Of a DNA stretch of 10,664 nucleotides, positions 1-5,782 are shown one piece after another. Every line of letters starts with the position of its first letter. Within the stretch, counting starts at the first letter, position 1. A program made the translations under genes and the position numbers. The DNA is taken from positions 1 through 10,664 of the forward strand of contig CAJQJI010000072.1 in assembly GCA_905478675.1 (NCBI GenBank), written 5' to 3'. The notes under the pieces were generated by a model. It ran no database searches and was not told the origin of the DNA. It saw only the letters and a list, made by a program, of their open reading frames with translations. This DNA is from Candidatus Altimarinota bacterium. Lineage in GTDB: Bacteria > Patescibacteriota > Gracilibacteria > UBA4473.

Positions 1-539
1 TCGCCGTCTGTGTCTTTGGTCTCGGCTGGGTCTAGAGGAAAGGCGTCTTGGGCGTCACCGACACCATCGTTGTCATCATCGGTGTCTTCAGCATCAAAAA
101 TGCCATCTTGGTCCGTATCAACGCCGTTAACAACTCGGACGGTTGATCGTTCGTCCCAAAATTCTGCGTCATCCCAGCGTTCAGTAGTAATTAAGGCTTC
201 AATATCGTATTCGTCTGGATTTACAAAGTTAATATCGGTCCAAAGTACATCGGTAGAATTTCCTTTTACATAAATTTCGGTGTCTTCTTTTAAGATCGTT
301 TTGGTTGGAATATCACGAATGGTTACCCAGCCACGGTAATCTTCCTCGCTCGTGTTTTGTGTTTCAAGGTATACTCGAGCGACGGCTCCTTGTTGAATGA
401 TGTATTGTTCGTCGCTTAAATTTTTTAAGTCGGCTTGGCGAATATACAGGTCCGCATAAAGGGCGGCACTTACGGTTTGTGTAAGGCTTAAGAAGCTAAA
501 AGCTAAAGCGTAAGAAAGTGTTTTAAAATTTATTTTCAT
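1..539 (-). CDS. Exported protein with thrombospondin type 3 repeats (partial, 3' end missing)
   Basis: The frame reads from ATG at 539 leftward off the window edge (179 codons visible). Residues 1-25 form a signal peptide (K-rich N-terminus, hydrophobic core, cleavage near V-S-A). Residues about 27-135 look like a beta-rich, Ig/CARDB-like domain; this is inferred from pattern only. From residue 141 there is an Asp-rich segment beginning D-T-D-Q-D-G-I-F-D and continuing D-D-D-N-D-G-V-G-D, then F-P-L-D-P-x-E-x-x-D-T-D-G. This is the thrombospondin type 3 calcium-binding repeat pattern. Such proteins are secreted or surface-attached, and Ca2+ stiffens the repeat stalk. The C-terminal part that would show the anchor or effector domain is outside the window. 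An extended -10 promoter lies just upstream. No Shine-Dalgarno is visible before the start. The TSP3 assignment is secure; the function is unknown. Confidence 0.85.
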   Translation of the reverse strand, partial: MKINFKTLSYALAFSFLSLTQTVSAALYADLYIRQADLKNLSDEQYIIQQGAVARVYLETQNTSEEDYRGWVTIRDIPTKTILKEDTEIYVKGNSTDVLWTDINFVNPDEYDIEALITTERWDDAEFWDERSTVRVVNGVDTDQDGIFDAEDTDDDNDGVGDAQDAFPLDPAETKDTDG

Positions 540-563
540 ATTATAGGTACATTCTATACTAAT

Positions 564-592
564 TTTATAGCAAAAAGTAATTAAGGCGTAAA
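564..592 (-). promoter_or_regulatory. Sigma70-type promoter for the TSP3 protein gene
   Basis: Read on the minus strand, TTTACG (587-592) is followed by a 17-base spacer and TATAAA (564-569). TGC directly before the -10 makes it an extended -10. Transcription would start near 557, about 18 bases before the ATG at 539. Found by eye, not scored. Confidence 0.5.
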
Positions 593-666
593 ACTAAAAT
601 GAACACAATTTTTAGTCGGGATTAACGCGCTCTTTGAACGGGCTTATAAACTTTTGCTAAAAACTT

Positions 667-695
667 TAGACAATTAGGAATGATGTGCCTAGAAT
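667..695 (+). promoter_or_regulatory. Promoter for the tRNA-Cys/tRNA-Leu transcript
   Basis: TAGACA (667-672, 5 of 6 matches to TTGACA), a 17-base spacer and TAGAAT (690-695, 5 of 6 matches to TATAAT). The expected start near 702 leaves a 15-base leader before tRNA-Cys. No comparable promoter is seen between the two tRNA genes, so both are probably transcribed from here. Confidence 0.6.
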
Positions 696-716
696 CTCGT
701 GGCTCTTTTTAAACGT

Positions 717-790
717 GGCGCTATGGCGGAGTGGTTACGCAGAGGCCTGCAAAGCCTTGTACTCCGGTTCGATCCCGGATGGCGCCTCCA
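717..790 (+). tRNA. tRNA-Cys (GCA)
   Basis: A full cloverleaf can be drawn. The acceptor strand GGCGCTA pairs with TGGCGCC with one G-T pair. The D stem is GCG/CGC, and the anticodon stem GAGGC/GCCTT encloses the loop CTGCAAA, giving anticodon GCA. A 4-base variable region precedes the T arm TCCGG/CCGGA with the loop TTCGATC. The discriminator is T787 and the 3' CCA is encoded at 788-790. It is the first gene of a two-tRNA transcript with tRNA-Leu, 79 bases downstream. Confidence 0.95.
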
Positions 791-869
791 AATTAAATTT
801 TTACTTTTTCAAAAGTACATTTACAGTATGTCCAAGCAAAAGATTCACTCCCTTTTGTAACACCCCAAC

Positions 870-957
870 GCCCAGGTGGTGGAATTGGTAGACACGCGGG
901 ACTTAAAATCCCGTTCCCTAATCCGGAGTGCGGGTTCGATTCCCGCCCTGGGCACCA
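870..957 (+). tRNA. tRNA-Leu (TAA)
   Basis: The acceptor GCCCAGG pairs perfectly with CCTGGGC, followed by discriminator A and encoded CCA (955-957). The anticodon loop CTTAAAA between GCGGGA and TCCCG gives anticodon TAA. The long variable arm (about 913-929) is the class II form expected for Leu. The T arm is GCGGG/CCCGC with TTCGATT. An intrinsic terminator starts within four bases of the 3' end. Its 3' segment recurs twice downstream (see the repeats at 1102 and 1189). Confidence 0.96.
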
Positions 958-960
958 TTA

Positions 961-999
961 AAAAAACGTTAGTCCCTATCAGGGCCTAACGTTTTTTTT
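961..999 (+). terminator. Intrinsic terminator of the tRNA transcript
   Basis: The stem AACGTTAG/CTAACGTT continues inward as CCCT/AGGG after one mismatch, has a 3-base loop, and is followed by a run of eight T. An A run precedes the stem, so it may act in both directions. Confidence 0.85.
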
Positions 1000-1002
1000 A
1001 TT

Positions 1003-1096
1003 AGCGCGTAGCGCTTGAAGCGAAACCGGAGGGTTCGACAGCAAGCCCAAATCTTTGATTTGGTGCTGGAGGCTTCGTTTCTTGTGAAACAAGAAA
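1003..1096. repeat. Array of four consecutive hairpins with 3-base loops
   Basis: There is no gene between 1000 and 1231. The first part is a row of inverted repeats: AGCGC/GCGCT (1003-1015, loop GTA); CGAAACC/GGGTTCG with one mismatch (1021-1037, loop GGA); CCAAATC/GATTTGG (1047-1063, loop TTT), extended by AGCA/TGCT across a 3-base bulge; and TTTCTTGT/ACAAGAAA (1078-1096, loop GAA). It could be a structured RNA, a palindromic repeat unit, or a relic of a mobile element. I do not recognise a named family. Confidence 0.55.
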
Positions 1097-1101
1097 AAGA
1101 A

Positions 1102-1115
1102 GATTCCCGCCCTGG
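1102..1115 (+). repeat. Partial copy of the tRNA-Leu 3' end (first)
   Basis: GATTCCCGCCCTGG is an exact 14-base copy of tRNA-Leu positions 938-951 (T loop, T stem and start of the acceptor 3' strand), lying 164 bases downstream. It is too short to be a tRNA pseudogene. Direct repeats of a tRNA 3' end can mark an integrase attachment site, but no integrase gene is in the window. Confidence 0.5.
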
Positions 1116-1131
1116 AGTCCTTTAAATAAAT

Positions 1132-1187
1132 TCTGAGATTGCCACGCTCATTCGAATATACGTTTAATAGTTGCTGGCAATGACAGA
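1132..1187. repeat. REP-like palindrome
   Basis: ATTGCCA (1138-1144) pairs with TGGCAAT (1175-1181). Beyond a 2-base internal loop, TCTG (1132-1135) pairs with CAGA (1184-1187). The outer shape GAGATTGCC...GGCAATGAC resembles short dispersed palindromes seen in many bacterial genomes. Only one copy is in the window, so dispersal cannot be confirmed here. Confidence 0.45.
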
Positions 1188-1188
1188 C

Positions 1189-1218
1189 AGGGCGATTGAG
1201 TATTTCCGCCCTAGGCAC
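1189..1218. repeat. Second degenerate copy of the tRNA-Leu 3' end
   Basis: CCGCCCTAGGCAC (1206-1218) matches the tRNA-Leu 3' end CCGCCCTGGGCAC at 12 of 13 positions. It also forms its own hairpin, AGGGCG (1189-1194) with CGCCCT (1207-1212), mimicking a T arm. With the copy at 1102 it gives three related tails within about 280 bases. Confidence 0.45.
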
Positions 1219-1231
1219 TTGAAATTCTTTT

Positions 1232-1735
1232 TTACTCCACCTCCACCGTTACATCTTTCCAGCTGTTAAGTATAGCCGCACATTGTGAACCAAGCGGGCT
1301 ATTCTCAATTTGACTGCAACTACCGAGCAGAAATTTTCGGGTATTTGGGAGCGGCATAATTTCTTGCCAAAAAGTTCGAGGCGTATTGGTTGGCCCCGGT
1401 TGCCCCGTAAATTCCCATTGATTGCCATCGCGCTCATTAAGCGTGTAGGCAAAAAATTGCTGTTCGGCACTGTTTATAATCTGTTCAGCTGGGTCTTGGT
1501 TCGTTAGGTCTCGCTCTAGAATGGCAATGTTTTCACTGCCATTACGGGCTAAAAAGGGGACTTGGGTTTCGGGTTCTAAAATTTCCCAGTCTCCAGGGAT
1601 TGTAATTTCCCAGTTACGGTTTTCGACCGTAAAGCTATGTGTTTTGGCTGGGACGTTTTCGGTGTTTAAGTCTTGGTTATTGTTGCCACAAGCCACTAAG
1701 AAGAATGATAAAAGTAAGGCTAATTTTTTTGTCAT
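1232..1735 (-). CDS. Small secreted lipoprotein of unknown function
   Basis: 167 residues. The N-terminus M-T-K-K, a hydrophobic stretch and the lipobox L-V-A-C at residues 13-16 indicate a type II signal peptide, with Cys16 lipidated and the mature chain held on the outer face of the membrane. The Asn/Gln-rich stretch after Cys16 is a typical flexible tether. The remaining part (about 35-167) is rich in Trp and beta-forming residues and resembles small PsbP/Mog1-like or DUF-type stress lipoproteins (I-P-G-D-W-E motif near residue 47), but I cannot assign a family. Two Cys (about 139 and 151) could form a disulfide. It is transcribed divergently from rlmH across about 30 bases, so the two promoters must overlap or lie inside the neighbouring gene. 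Confidence 0.85.
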   Translation of the reverse strand: MTKKLALLLSFFLVACGNNNQDLNTENVPAKTHSFTVENRNWEITIPGDWEILEPETQVPFLARNGSENIAILERDLTNQDPAEQIINSAEQQFFAYTLNERDGNQWEFTGQPGPTNTPRTFWQEIMPLPNTRKFLLGSCSQIENSPLGSQCAAILNSWKDVTVEVE

Positions 1736-1765
1736 GGCTTTTAAATTAACTTAGTTTTGATATGC

Positions 1766-2221
1766 ATGAAAATTAAAATTTATTTTTTCGGAAAAGGAAA
1801 TGAAATTACGGAGTGGGAGAAAACGCACTTGCAGCGTATTGGGTATCGAGTGCCAATTGAAACACTCGCGTTATCTCAAGCGGGTTTGAAAGATAAAGCT
1901 TTGAATTTAAATAAAGAGGGCGCGTTGTTATTGAAAAAAATTGATCCACAAGACTTTGTGGTAGCCTTAGCTGAGACGGGAAAAAATTTAGATTCGGTGG
2001 AAATTTCTCAAAAAATAGAATCAGCCTTTGAAACCCATGGTACAGTAGTGTTTATTATTGGGGGGGCGTTTGGCTTAGCGCCAGAAGTGCTGAATCGAGC
2101 GAACCTTAAGCTCAGTTTCGGAAAAGCCGTTTGGACGCGTAATTTAGTGCGTTTAATGTTACTTGAACAAGTTTACCGATCCTTAGAAATTAGCGCTGGT
2201 AGTAACTTTCATAAAGTGTAA
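1766..2221 (+). CDS. rlmH: 23S rRNA (pseudouridine-1915-N3)-methyltransferase RlmH
   Basis: 151 residues, against about 155 for the family. RlmH is a SPOUT-class enzyme that methylates pseudouridine 1915 in helix 69 of 23S rRNA on assembled 70S ribosomes, using S-adenosylmethionine. The C-terminal half carries the knot signature: V-V-F-I-I-G-G-A-F-G-L at 94-104, then L-S-F-G-K, then L-V-R-L-M-L-L-E-Q-V-Y-R (128-138), and a final F-H-K. The usual penultimate motif is Y-H, so Tyr is replaced by Phe here. I chose the ATG at 1766. An upstream TTG at 1757 would add only three residues, and M-K-I-K-I is the family's normal N-terminus. No Shine-Dalgarno is seen. The next gene follows after 27 bases and may be cotranscribed. 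Confidence 0.95.
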   Translation: MKIKIYFFGKGNEITEWEKTHLQRIGYRVPIETLALSQAGLKDKALNLNKEGALLLKKIDPQDFVVALAETGKNLDSVEISQKIESAFETHGTVVFIIGGAFGLAPEVLNRANLKLSFGKAVWTRNLVRLMLLEQVYRSLEISAGSNFHKV

Positions 2222-2248
2222 AATAGACTTAACTTTAAAAAACAAATA

Positions 2249-2977
2249 ATGAAAAAAAAATTAGGGTGGAGGCTTCTTGTTTTTCTTTTTTGTGCAGTAC
2301 TGGTCCCGCTTCAAACTTTTGCGCTTATGCCAAAGGCGGTGTTTTTAAATGCAGAACAATTAGAGACGGTTAAAAAGATTAAGGCCTATAATTTAGAAGC
2401 GGGTCTTCATTTAGAGCATTTTTATCAAGAAATTTTAACCAGCTTTGAGGCTTTAAGGGCCCAAAATGCTGACTTAAAAACGATGTACGAAAATGGTGAA
2501 ATAAACCAAACAGTTTATACAAAGACGCTTAAACTTCGGATTAATAACTTTAAGAGTGCTTTGCCGTCTATTTTTGAAAACTTTAAAGAAGATTTTTGGG
2601 CCATAATGCACGGAGAAAAAATTATTTTTTATGCTTATGATTCAGCGTTTGGTGAATATCAAGCCATTAGAATTAACGAAAAAGGGCAGGTGACTTATGA
2701 AGTCACCGATTTTTATGGAGATTTAGGTCCAGTTGAGTTGGATTTTAACTTAGCGGAAGCCGACTTGTTACAGCTTTATGATTTAATTAATCAAACCCCT
2801 TCTGTCGTGTACGAAAATCCAGTAGATAAGGACGAACCAATAAAATTAATAGAAGGGATGCATTTTATTGAAGTGTATCGAAATGGAAAACGCTTAAGGC
2901 ACCAAGATGATCTATCTAAACTCCAAGATGTAATGAATTATGTGTTAGCGATTGTGGCAAAAAATCAGGCGGAATAG
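2249..2977 (+). CDS. Exported protein of unknown function
   Basis: 242 residues. Residues 1-25 form a signal peptide (M-K-K-K, hydrophobic core 10-19, cleavage after T-F-A). Residues about 33-115 are largely charged and predicted helical, with heptad-like leucines, so a coiled coil or helical bundle is possible. Residues about 116-215 look beta-rich (repeated aromatic and hydrophobic alternation such as E-K-I-I-F-Y-A-Y). The end (216-242) is helical. No catalytic motif, anchor or cysteine is visible in the mature part. It follows rlmH by 27 bases in the same direction. I do not recognise the family, but codon use and the signal peptide support a real gene. Confidence 0.82.
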   Translation: MKKKLGWRLLVFLFCAVLVPLQTFALMPKAVFLNAEQLETVKKIKAYNLEAGLHLEHFYQEILTSFEALRAQNADLKTMYENGEINQTVYTKTLKLRINNFKSALPSIFENFKEDFWAIMHGEKIIFYAYDSAFGEYQAIRINEKGQVTYEVTDFYGDLGPVELDFNLAEADLLQLYDLINQTPSVVYENPVDKDEPIKLIEGMHFIEVYRNGKRLRHQDDLSKLQDVMNYVLAIVAKNQAE

Positions 2978-3036
2978 TTCTTTTTAGCGGTAGGGGAATA
3001 GGTGATTAAAATTCCAATAAAAACAATTTGCTTGTT

Positions 3037-3045
3037 TGGTAAAAT
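3037..3045 (+). promoter_or_regulatory. Extended -10 element before the cupredoxin-like gene
   Basis: TGGTAAAAT is an extended -10 (TG-n-TAAAAT) 45 bases before the start at 3091. No convincing -35 is present. The 11-base string TTTGGTAAAAT (3035-3045) recurs exactly at 7325-7335 before the glycosyltransferase gene. Confidence 0.4.
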
Positions 3046-3090
3046 CCTTTTATCATCACGAACGAAAATCATTATTTACCCACAAATATC

Positions 3091-3765
3091 ATGTTTAAGC
3101 GAGTTTTAGTTTTGGTTGTATTTTTATTCGGAGTGTTTTGGTGGCTGACTAGCCGAGACGCAGAAGCGCCTGAAACCCCGTCAGAAGTTATTACGGTAGA
3201 AACCGAGAATTCAGAAGAAGTTGAAGCGACCGATACAGAAGAAGTTGAAGAAGGGGAAGCTGAAACTGAAACGCCTGTTACCGAAACAGAAGCGGTAAAC
3301 ACACCAGCCGAAACGGTTGAAACGGAAGTTGAAGTGGCGACGCCAACTCCAGCGCCAACGACCACTAACACAAATGTAGGAGTAACTCCTGCGCCAGTGG
3401 TTACGCCAGCACCTGTTACACCAAATCCAGCGCCAGTGGTTACCGCACCTGTTGTAGTGGCTCCCGCTCCAACGACACCAGCCGTGCCAGCACGAACGAC
3501 TGATGTTAAAGTGTATGTGTATGAATCAGGTTTAGATCTTTCAGATAAAACTATCCCGGCCGGAACGATTAATTTTAAAGTGGAAAATAATGGACGGTTT
3601 ACACACGACTTTAATGTTTCAGGCTTTGGGAACTTAGGAAAAGTAATGCCAAGTGAAACTAAGACTTTCACGCTAAAATTAGCCGCAGGGGAATACGAAG
3701 CTTTCTCTGAACGTCGTTTGGATTACGAACGAGGCGTACGAGAAGATTTCACCGTGGTTGAGTAG
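3091..3765 (+). CDS. Membrane-anchored or exported protein with acidic/Pro-rich stalk and cupredoxin-like domain
   Basis: 224 residues. Residues 4-19 form a hydrophobic N-terminal segment (signal peptide or uncleaved anchor). Residues 22-85 are very acidic (E/T/V repeats). Residues 84-135 are a Pro/Ala/Thr/Val stalk. Residues 137-224 form a beta domain with the layout of the cupredoxin fold: A-G-T-I-N-F-K-V-E-N-N-G, then F-T-H-D-F, P-S-E-T-K-T-F-T-L, G-E-Y, and a final D-F-T-V. In copper-binding members the first ligand is the His (His172 here), and the late loop supplies Cys, His and Met. Here that loop reads F-S-E-R-R-L-D-Y-E-R-G-V, with none of those three, so copper binding of the usual type is unlikely. 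It is followed by a terminator, so it is probably a single-gene unit. Role unknown; surface display by the long stalk is inferred. Confidence 0.82.
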   Translation: MFKRVLVLVVFLFGVFWWLTSRDAEAPETPSEVITVETENSEEVEATDTEEVEEGEAETETPVTETEAVNTPAETVETEVEVATPTPAPTTTNTNVGVTPAPVVTPAPVTPNPAPVVTAPVVVAPAPTTPAVPARTTDVKVYVYESGLDLSDKTIPAGTINFKVENNGRFTHDFNVSGFGNLGKVMPSETKTFTLKLAAGEYEAFSERRLDYERGVREDFTVVE

Positions 3766-3794
3766 GTATAAAAATTTAAAGTTTGGTTCTTTGT

Positions 3795-3824
3795 AAAAGG
3801 CTCGCTACGGCGGGCCTTTTTATT
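3795..3824 (+). terminator. Intrinsic terminator after the cupredoxin-like gene
   Basis: AAAAGGCTCGC pairs with GCGGGCCTTTT (one T-G pair) around the tetraloop TACG, and a T-rich tract TTTTTATTT follows. The A-rich 5' flank allows some activity in the other direction. Confidence 0.8.
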
Positions 3825-3877
3825 TGTGTTATGCCTGTGTAGACAGAAACCTAAGTCTTGTATATTTCCTTTTTTGC

Positions 3878-4022
3878 GTCGCCAAAAAAGAAAGAAAAAA
3901 GGCGACCCCGCGAATAAATTTTTAAAAATAAATCACGCCTTCACTAAATTTATCGAACTCGCTGCGCTCAGACACCGATAAATTTTACCTTCAGTTTGTG
4001 AATATTTTTAGAAAAATTTATT
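3878..4022. repeat. Nested palindromic intergenic element upstream of recX
   Basis: No gene is seen between 3826 and 4053. The stretch holds GTCGCC (3878-3883) pairing with GGCGAC (3901-3906) across an A-rich loop. A perfect 10-base pair, AAATTTATCG (3946-3955) with CGATAAATTT (3976-3985), surrounds the loop containing CTCGCTGCGCTCAGAC. An outer imperfect arm pair (3913-3936 with 3998-4022) encloses the inner one. This architecture fits a REP or MITE-like palindromic element. It ends 31 bases before recX, so it may form the recX mRNA leader. Confidence 0.5.
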
Positions 4023-4053
4023 CAAAGGGTGAAAGGCTGTTAAAGTAATATTA

Positions 4054-4521
4054 ATGCGAAAGAAGATGGATTTGAACGCTTACGCTTTATGGCTACTGGG
4101 AGCGAGAGAGTACAGCGTGGCACGATTACGGCAAAAATGTACCGAAAAGTACCCAGAACAGCCGGAAGAGATAGAAATATTGATCAATAATTTTGTTCAA
4201 AATAAATTTTTAGATGATGAACGTTTTTGTGAAGTGATGATCCGTTCTGAAATACGAAAGGGGAATGGGAAGCCCAAAATTTTGCAGAAGTTATTACAGA
4301 AAGGGGTGGAGATGCCTTTAGCCAAAACTCAGTGCGACGCTTTAATTGCGAACACTGATTTGTTTGATCCGGCGTGGACGTTAGCCGAAAAAAAGAAAAT
4401 TCAGATAGAACGAAAGTATCCGGATTTAAGTGATTACGAAAAACGCAATAAGTTGACCCAGTATTTAGCGGGAAGAGGCTACAGTTATGATTTAATTAAA
4501 GAGGTTTTGGGGGAATTTTAG
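4054..4521 (+). CDS. recX: Regulatory protein RecX
   Basis: 155 residues, normal for the family. RecX binds within the groove of RecA filaments and limits or reshapes RecA activity in recombination and the SOS response. It is built of three-helix repeats. Visible signatures are L-L-G-A-R-E-Y-S-V-A-R-L-R-Q-K (14-28), L-D-D-E-R-F (53-58) with the following R-S-E-I-R-K-G-N-G-K-P-K-I-L-Q-K-L-L-Q-K-G-V (64-85), and the C-terminal L-T-Q-Y-L-A-G-R-G-Y-S (134-144). The start at 4054 gives M-R-K-K-M; starting at the second Met (4066) is also possible. recA is not in the window. The stop overlaps the stop of the convergent nuclease-M78 gene by four bases (TTAG), so there is no room for a terminator between them. 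Confidence 0.9.
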   Translation: MRKKMDLNAYALWLLGAREYSVARLRQKCTEKYPEQPEEIEILINNFVQNKFLDDERFCEVMIRSEIRKGNGKPKILQKLLQKGVEMPLAKTQCDALIANTDLFDPAWTLAEKKKIQIERKYPDLSDYEKRNKLTQYLAGRGYSYDLIKEVLGEF

Positions 4522-5678
4522 CCATGTGTTATTAAATTTAACTCTTCAATTCTGTTTTGAATAAACATTTTGCTCACTCTGAACTTCATAGCTAGTCGAT
4601 TTACGGTGTTGAAATAATCTAGCTGATTACAGACTTGTTTATCTAGATACATCGTATGAGGAGAACTTATTCCCATATCTTCTCGACATTTAACAAATTC
4701 AATAATGAAGATATTTTTTGGTAACATTAAACACGCAGAGAACTTATTAGCTTGCCATTCAATCCAATGTTTAGGATTTTTAAGTTCATGTTTTTTAAGT
4801 GAAAGATTGTACTGGCTGTCTTCAAAGTTATTATAAATAGACTGGTTCACTTTTAAATTTGAGTGAAGGAAGTAATGACCTAGTTCGCGCCCTACTACGA
4901 AAGCAAATCTTTCAGATTTTGCAGCATATTTATCGATATAAATGACTTTATTCTTAACATCATAATATCCATCAATTTTTGCCCCTTTTACTCTCTGTAA
5001 ATCTTTTGAAAGATCAATTTTTATTTTATATTTTTTTTGAATGAAAAGTACAAGATCTCGAATTGAGAATACGTCATGTGTTTTAACATATTCATCGATA
5101 ATAACTGTCGTAATTTGATTAATACTTTCTCCTGATAGCTTTTTCAGTCCTGTGATTTTATTTGGCAGAAATAGATTAGTGACTAGCTTTTGAATTTTAT
5201 CATCAATTTTGGTTATGTTTTTGTCTTGATTTTGCTGATTTTTTGTATGTAGTTTGACCTCATAACTATTTTCTTTTACCTCAATAAGCATTACGCCCTT
5301 ATTTCTCGCGTAAGTGAATGTCGTTTTTCCAAAACTTTTGTCTGTGATCATTACGGCCTTGCAATTTAGGCCGCTGACTTGGCGAACTTTTTCATGAAAT
5401 TCTTCAATGTCGTCAATTGGAACTTTTGTACTCTTGCTTTTTCCGCTTTTACACTCAATAAAGTAAACTAATGAATAGTCTTTTGCTTTTTCTGGCCATA
5501 TTTCGATGCTTAAGTCGAATATAATATCTTTCTCTCGGTCTCGGGAGTAGTAAGCTTTCTTTTCGAAGACCTCTGCGTGTGCTTCATTTATACTTAACTG
5601 TCCATCTTTTATGGCTTTATGGATTATTTTTAAAGCTTTTTTTTCAAATTTGTCCCCAATTTTTACTGTGTTAATCAT
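4518..5678 (-). CDS. PD-(D/E)XK nuclease domain fused to ImmA/IrrE (M78) metallopeptidase-like domain
   Basis: 386 residues. The N-terminal part (about 1-140) looks like a restriction-endonuclease fold: D-I-I-F-D-L-S-I-E-I (51-60), then Y-F-I-E-C-K-S (72-78), giving Asp55 and E75-x-K77 as the expected active-site residues, then V-P-I-D-D-I-E-E-F. A linker and helical part (about 150-235) follows. The C-terminal part (about 238-386) matches ImmA/IrrE: F-V-V-G-R-E-L-G-H-Y-F-L-H (260-272) and E-W-Q-A-N-K-F-S-A-C-L-M-L-P (307-320, third zinc ligand Glu307), ending in a short helix-turn-helix-like segment. The zinc motif reads R264-E-x-x-H268 instead of HExxH, so peptidase activity may be lost or altered. 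No XRE repressor partner is adjacent. Base composition is visibly more AT-rich than recX and tgt, which suggests acquisition. A defence role is inferred, not shown. Confidence 0.85.
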   Translation of the reverse strand: MINTVKIGDKFEKKALKIIHKAIKDGQLSINEAHAEVFEKKAYYSRDREKDIIFDLSIEIWPEKAKDYSLVYFIECKSGKSKSTKVPIDDIEEFHEKVRQVSGLNCKAVMITDKSFGKTTFTYARNKGVMLIEVKENSYEVKLHTKNQQNQDKNITKIDDKIQKLVTNLFLPNKITGLKKLSGESINQITTVIIDEYVKTHDVFSIRDLVLFIQKKYKIKIDLSKDLQRVKGAKIDGYYDVKNKVIYIDKYAAKSERFAFVVGRELGHYFLHSNLKVNQSIYNNFEDSQYNLSLKKHELKNPKHWIEWQANKFSACLMLPKNIFIIEFVKCREDMGISSPHTMYLDKQVCNQLDYFNTVNRLAMKFRVSKMFIQNRIEELNLITHG

Positions 5679-5712
5679 TAATTTAAAACAAAGTCTATGT
5701 ACTACTTTAGCA

Positions 5713-5741
5713 AATTGTCTGTTTGAAATCGAATTGTCTGT
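5713..5741. promoter_or_regulatory. Tandem 10-base direct repeats, candidate operator
   Basis: AATTGTCTGT occurs at 5713-5722 and 5732-5741, 19 bases apart centre to centre (close to two helical turns). It lies in the 104-base divergent region between the nuclease-M78 gene and tgt. A related GTCTATGTACTACTT at about 5692 partly matches GTCTGTAACTACTT. This is the spacing expected for a dimeric or cooperative DNA-binding protein; the binder is unknown. Confidence 0.35.
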
Positions 5742-5747
5742 AACTAC

Positions 5748-5777
5748 TTGATTAAGTATGTTGGTTTTGAGTAATCT
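5748..5777 (+). promoter_or_regulatory. Candidate promoter of tgt
   Basis: TTGATT (5748-5753), an 18-base spacer and TAATCT (5772-5777). The -10 ends only five bases before the tgt ATG, so if real the mRNA would start at or next to the start codon (leaderless). Weak, by eye. Confidence 0.3.
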
Positions 5778-5782
5778 TTATT

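Noticed and set aside
685..1218. Open frames over the tRNA and repeat region (685-891 plus, 979-1218 minus)
   Set aside because: They run across the tRNA genes, a terminator and hairpins, have no protein-like composition, and are accidental.
3072..3671. Long open frame on the minus strand, rich in Thr/Val/Gly/Ser
   Set aside because: It is the antisense shadow of the low-complexity acidic and Pro-rich coding part of the cupredoxin-like gene. It has no signal, promoter or start context, and the plus-strand frame has a clear anchor and domain.
1000..4053. CRISPR array, considered because of the repeated hairpins at 1003-1096 and 3878-4022
   Set aside because: The stems differ in sequence, there are no regularly spaced identical repeats, and no cas genes are present.
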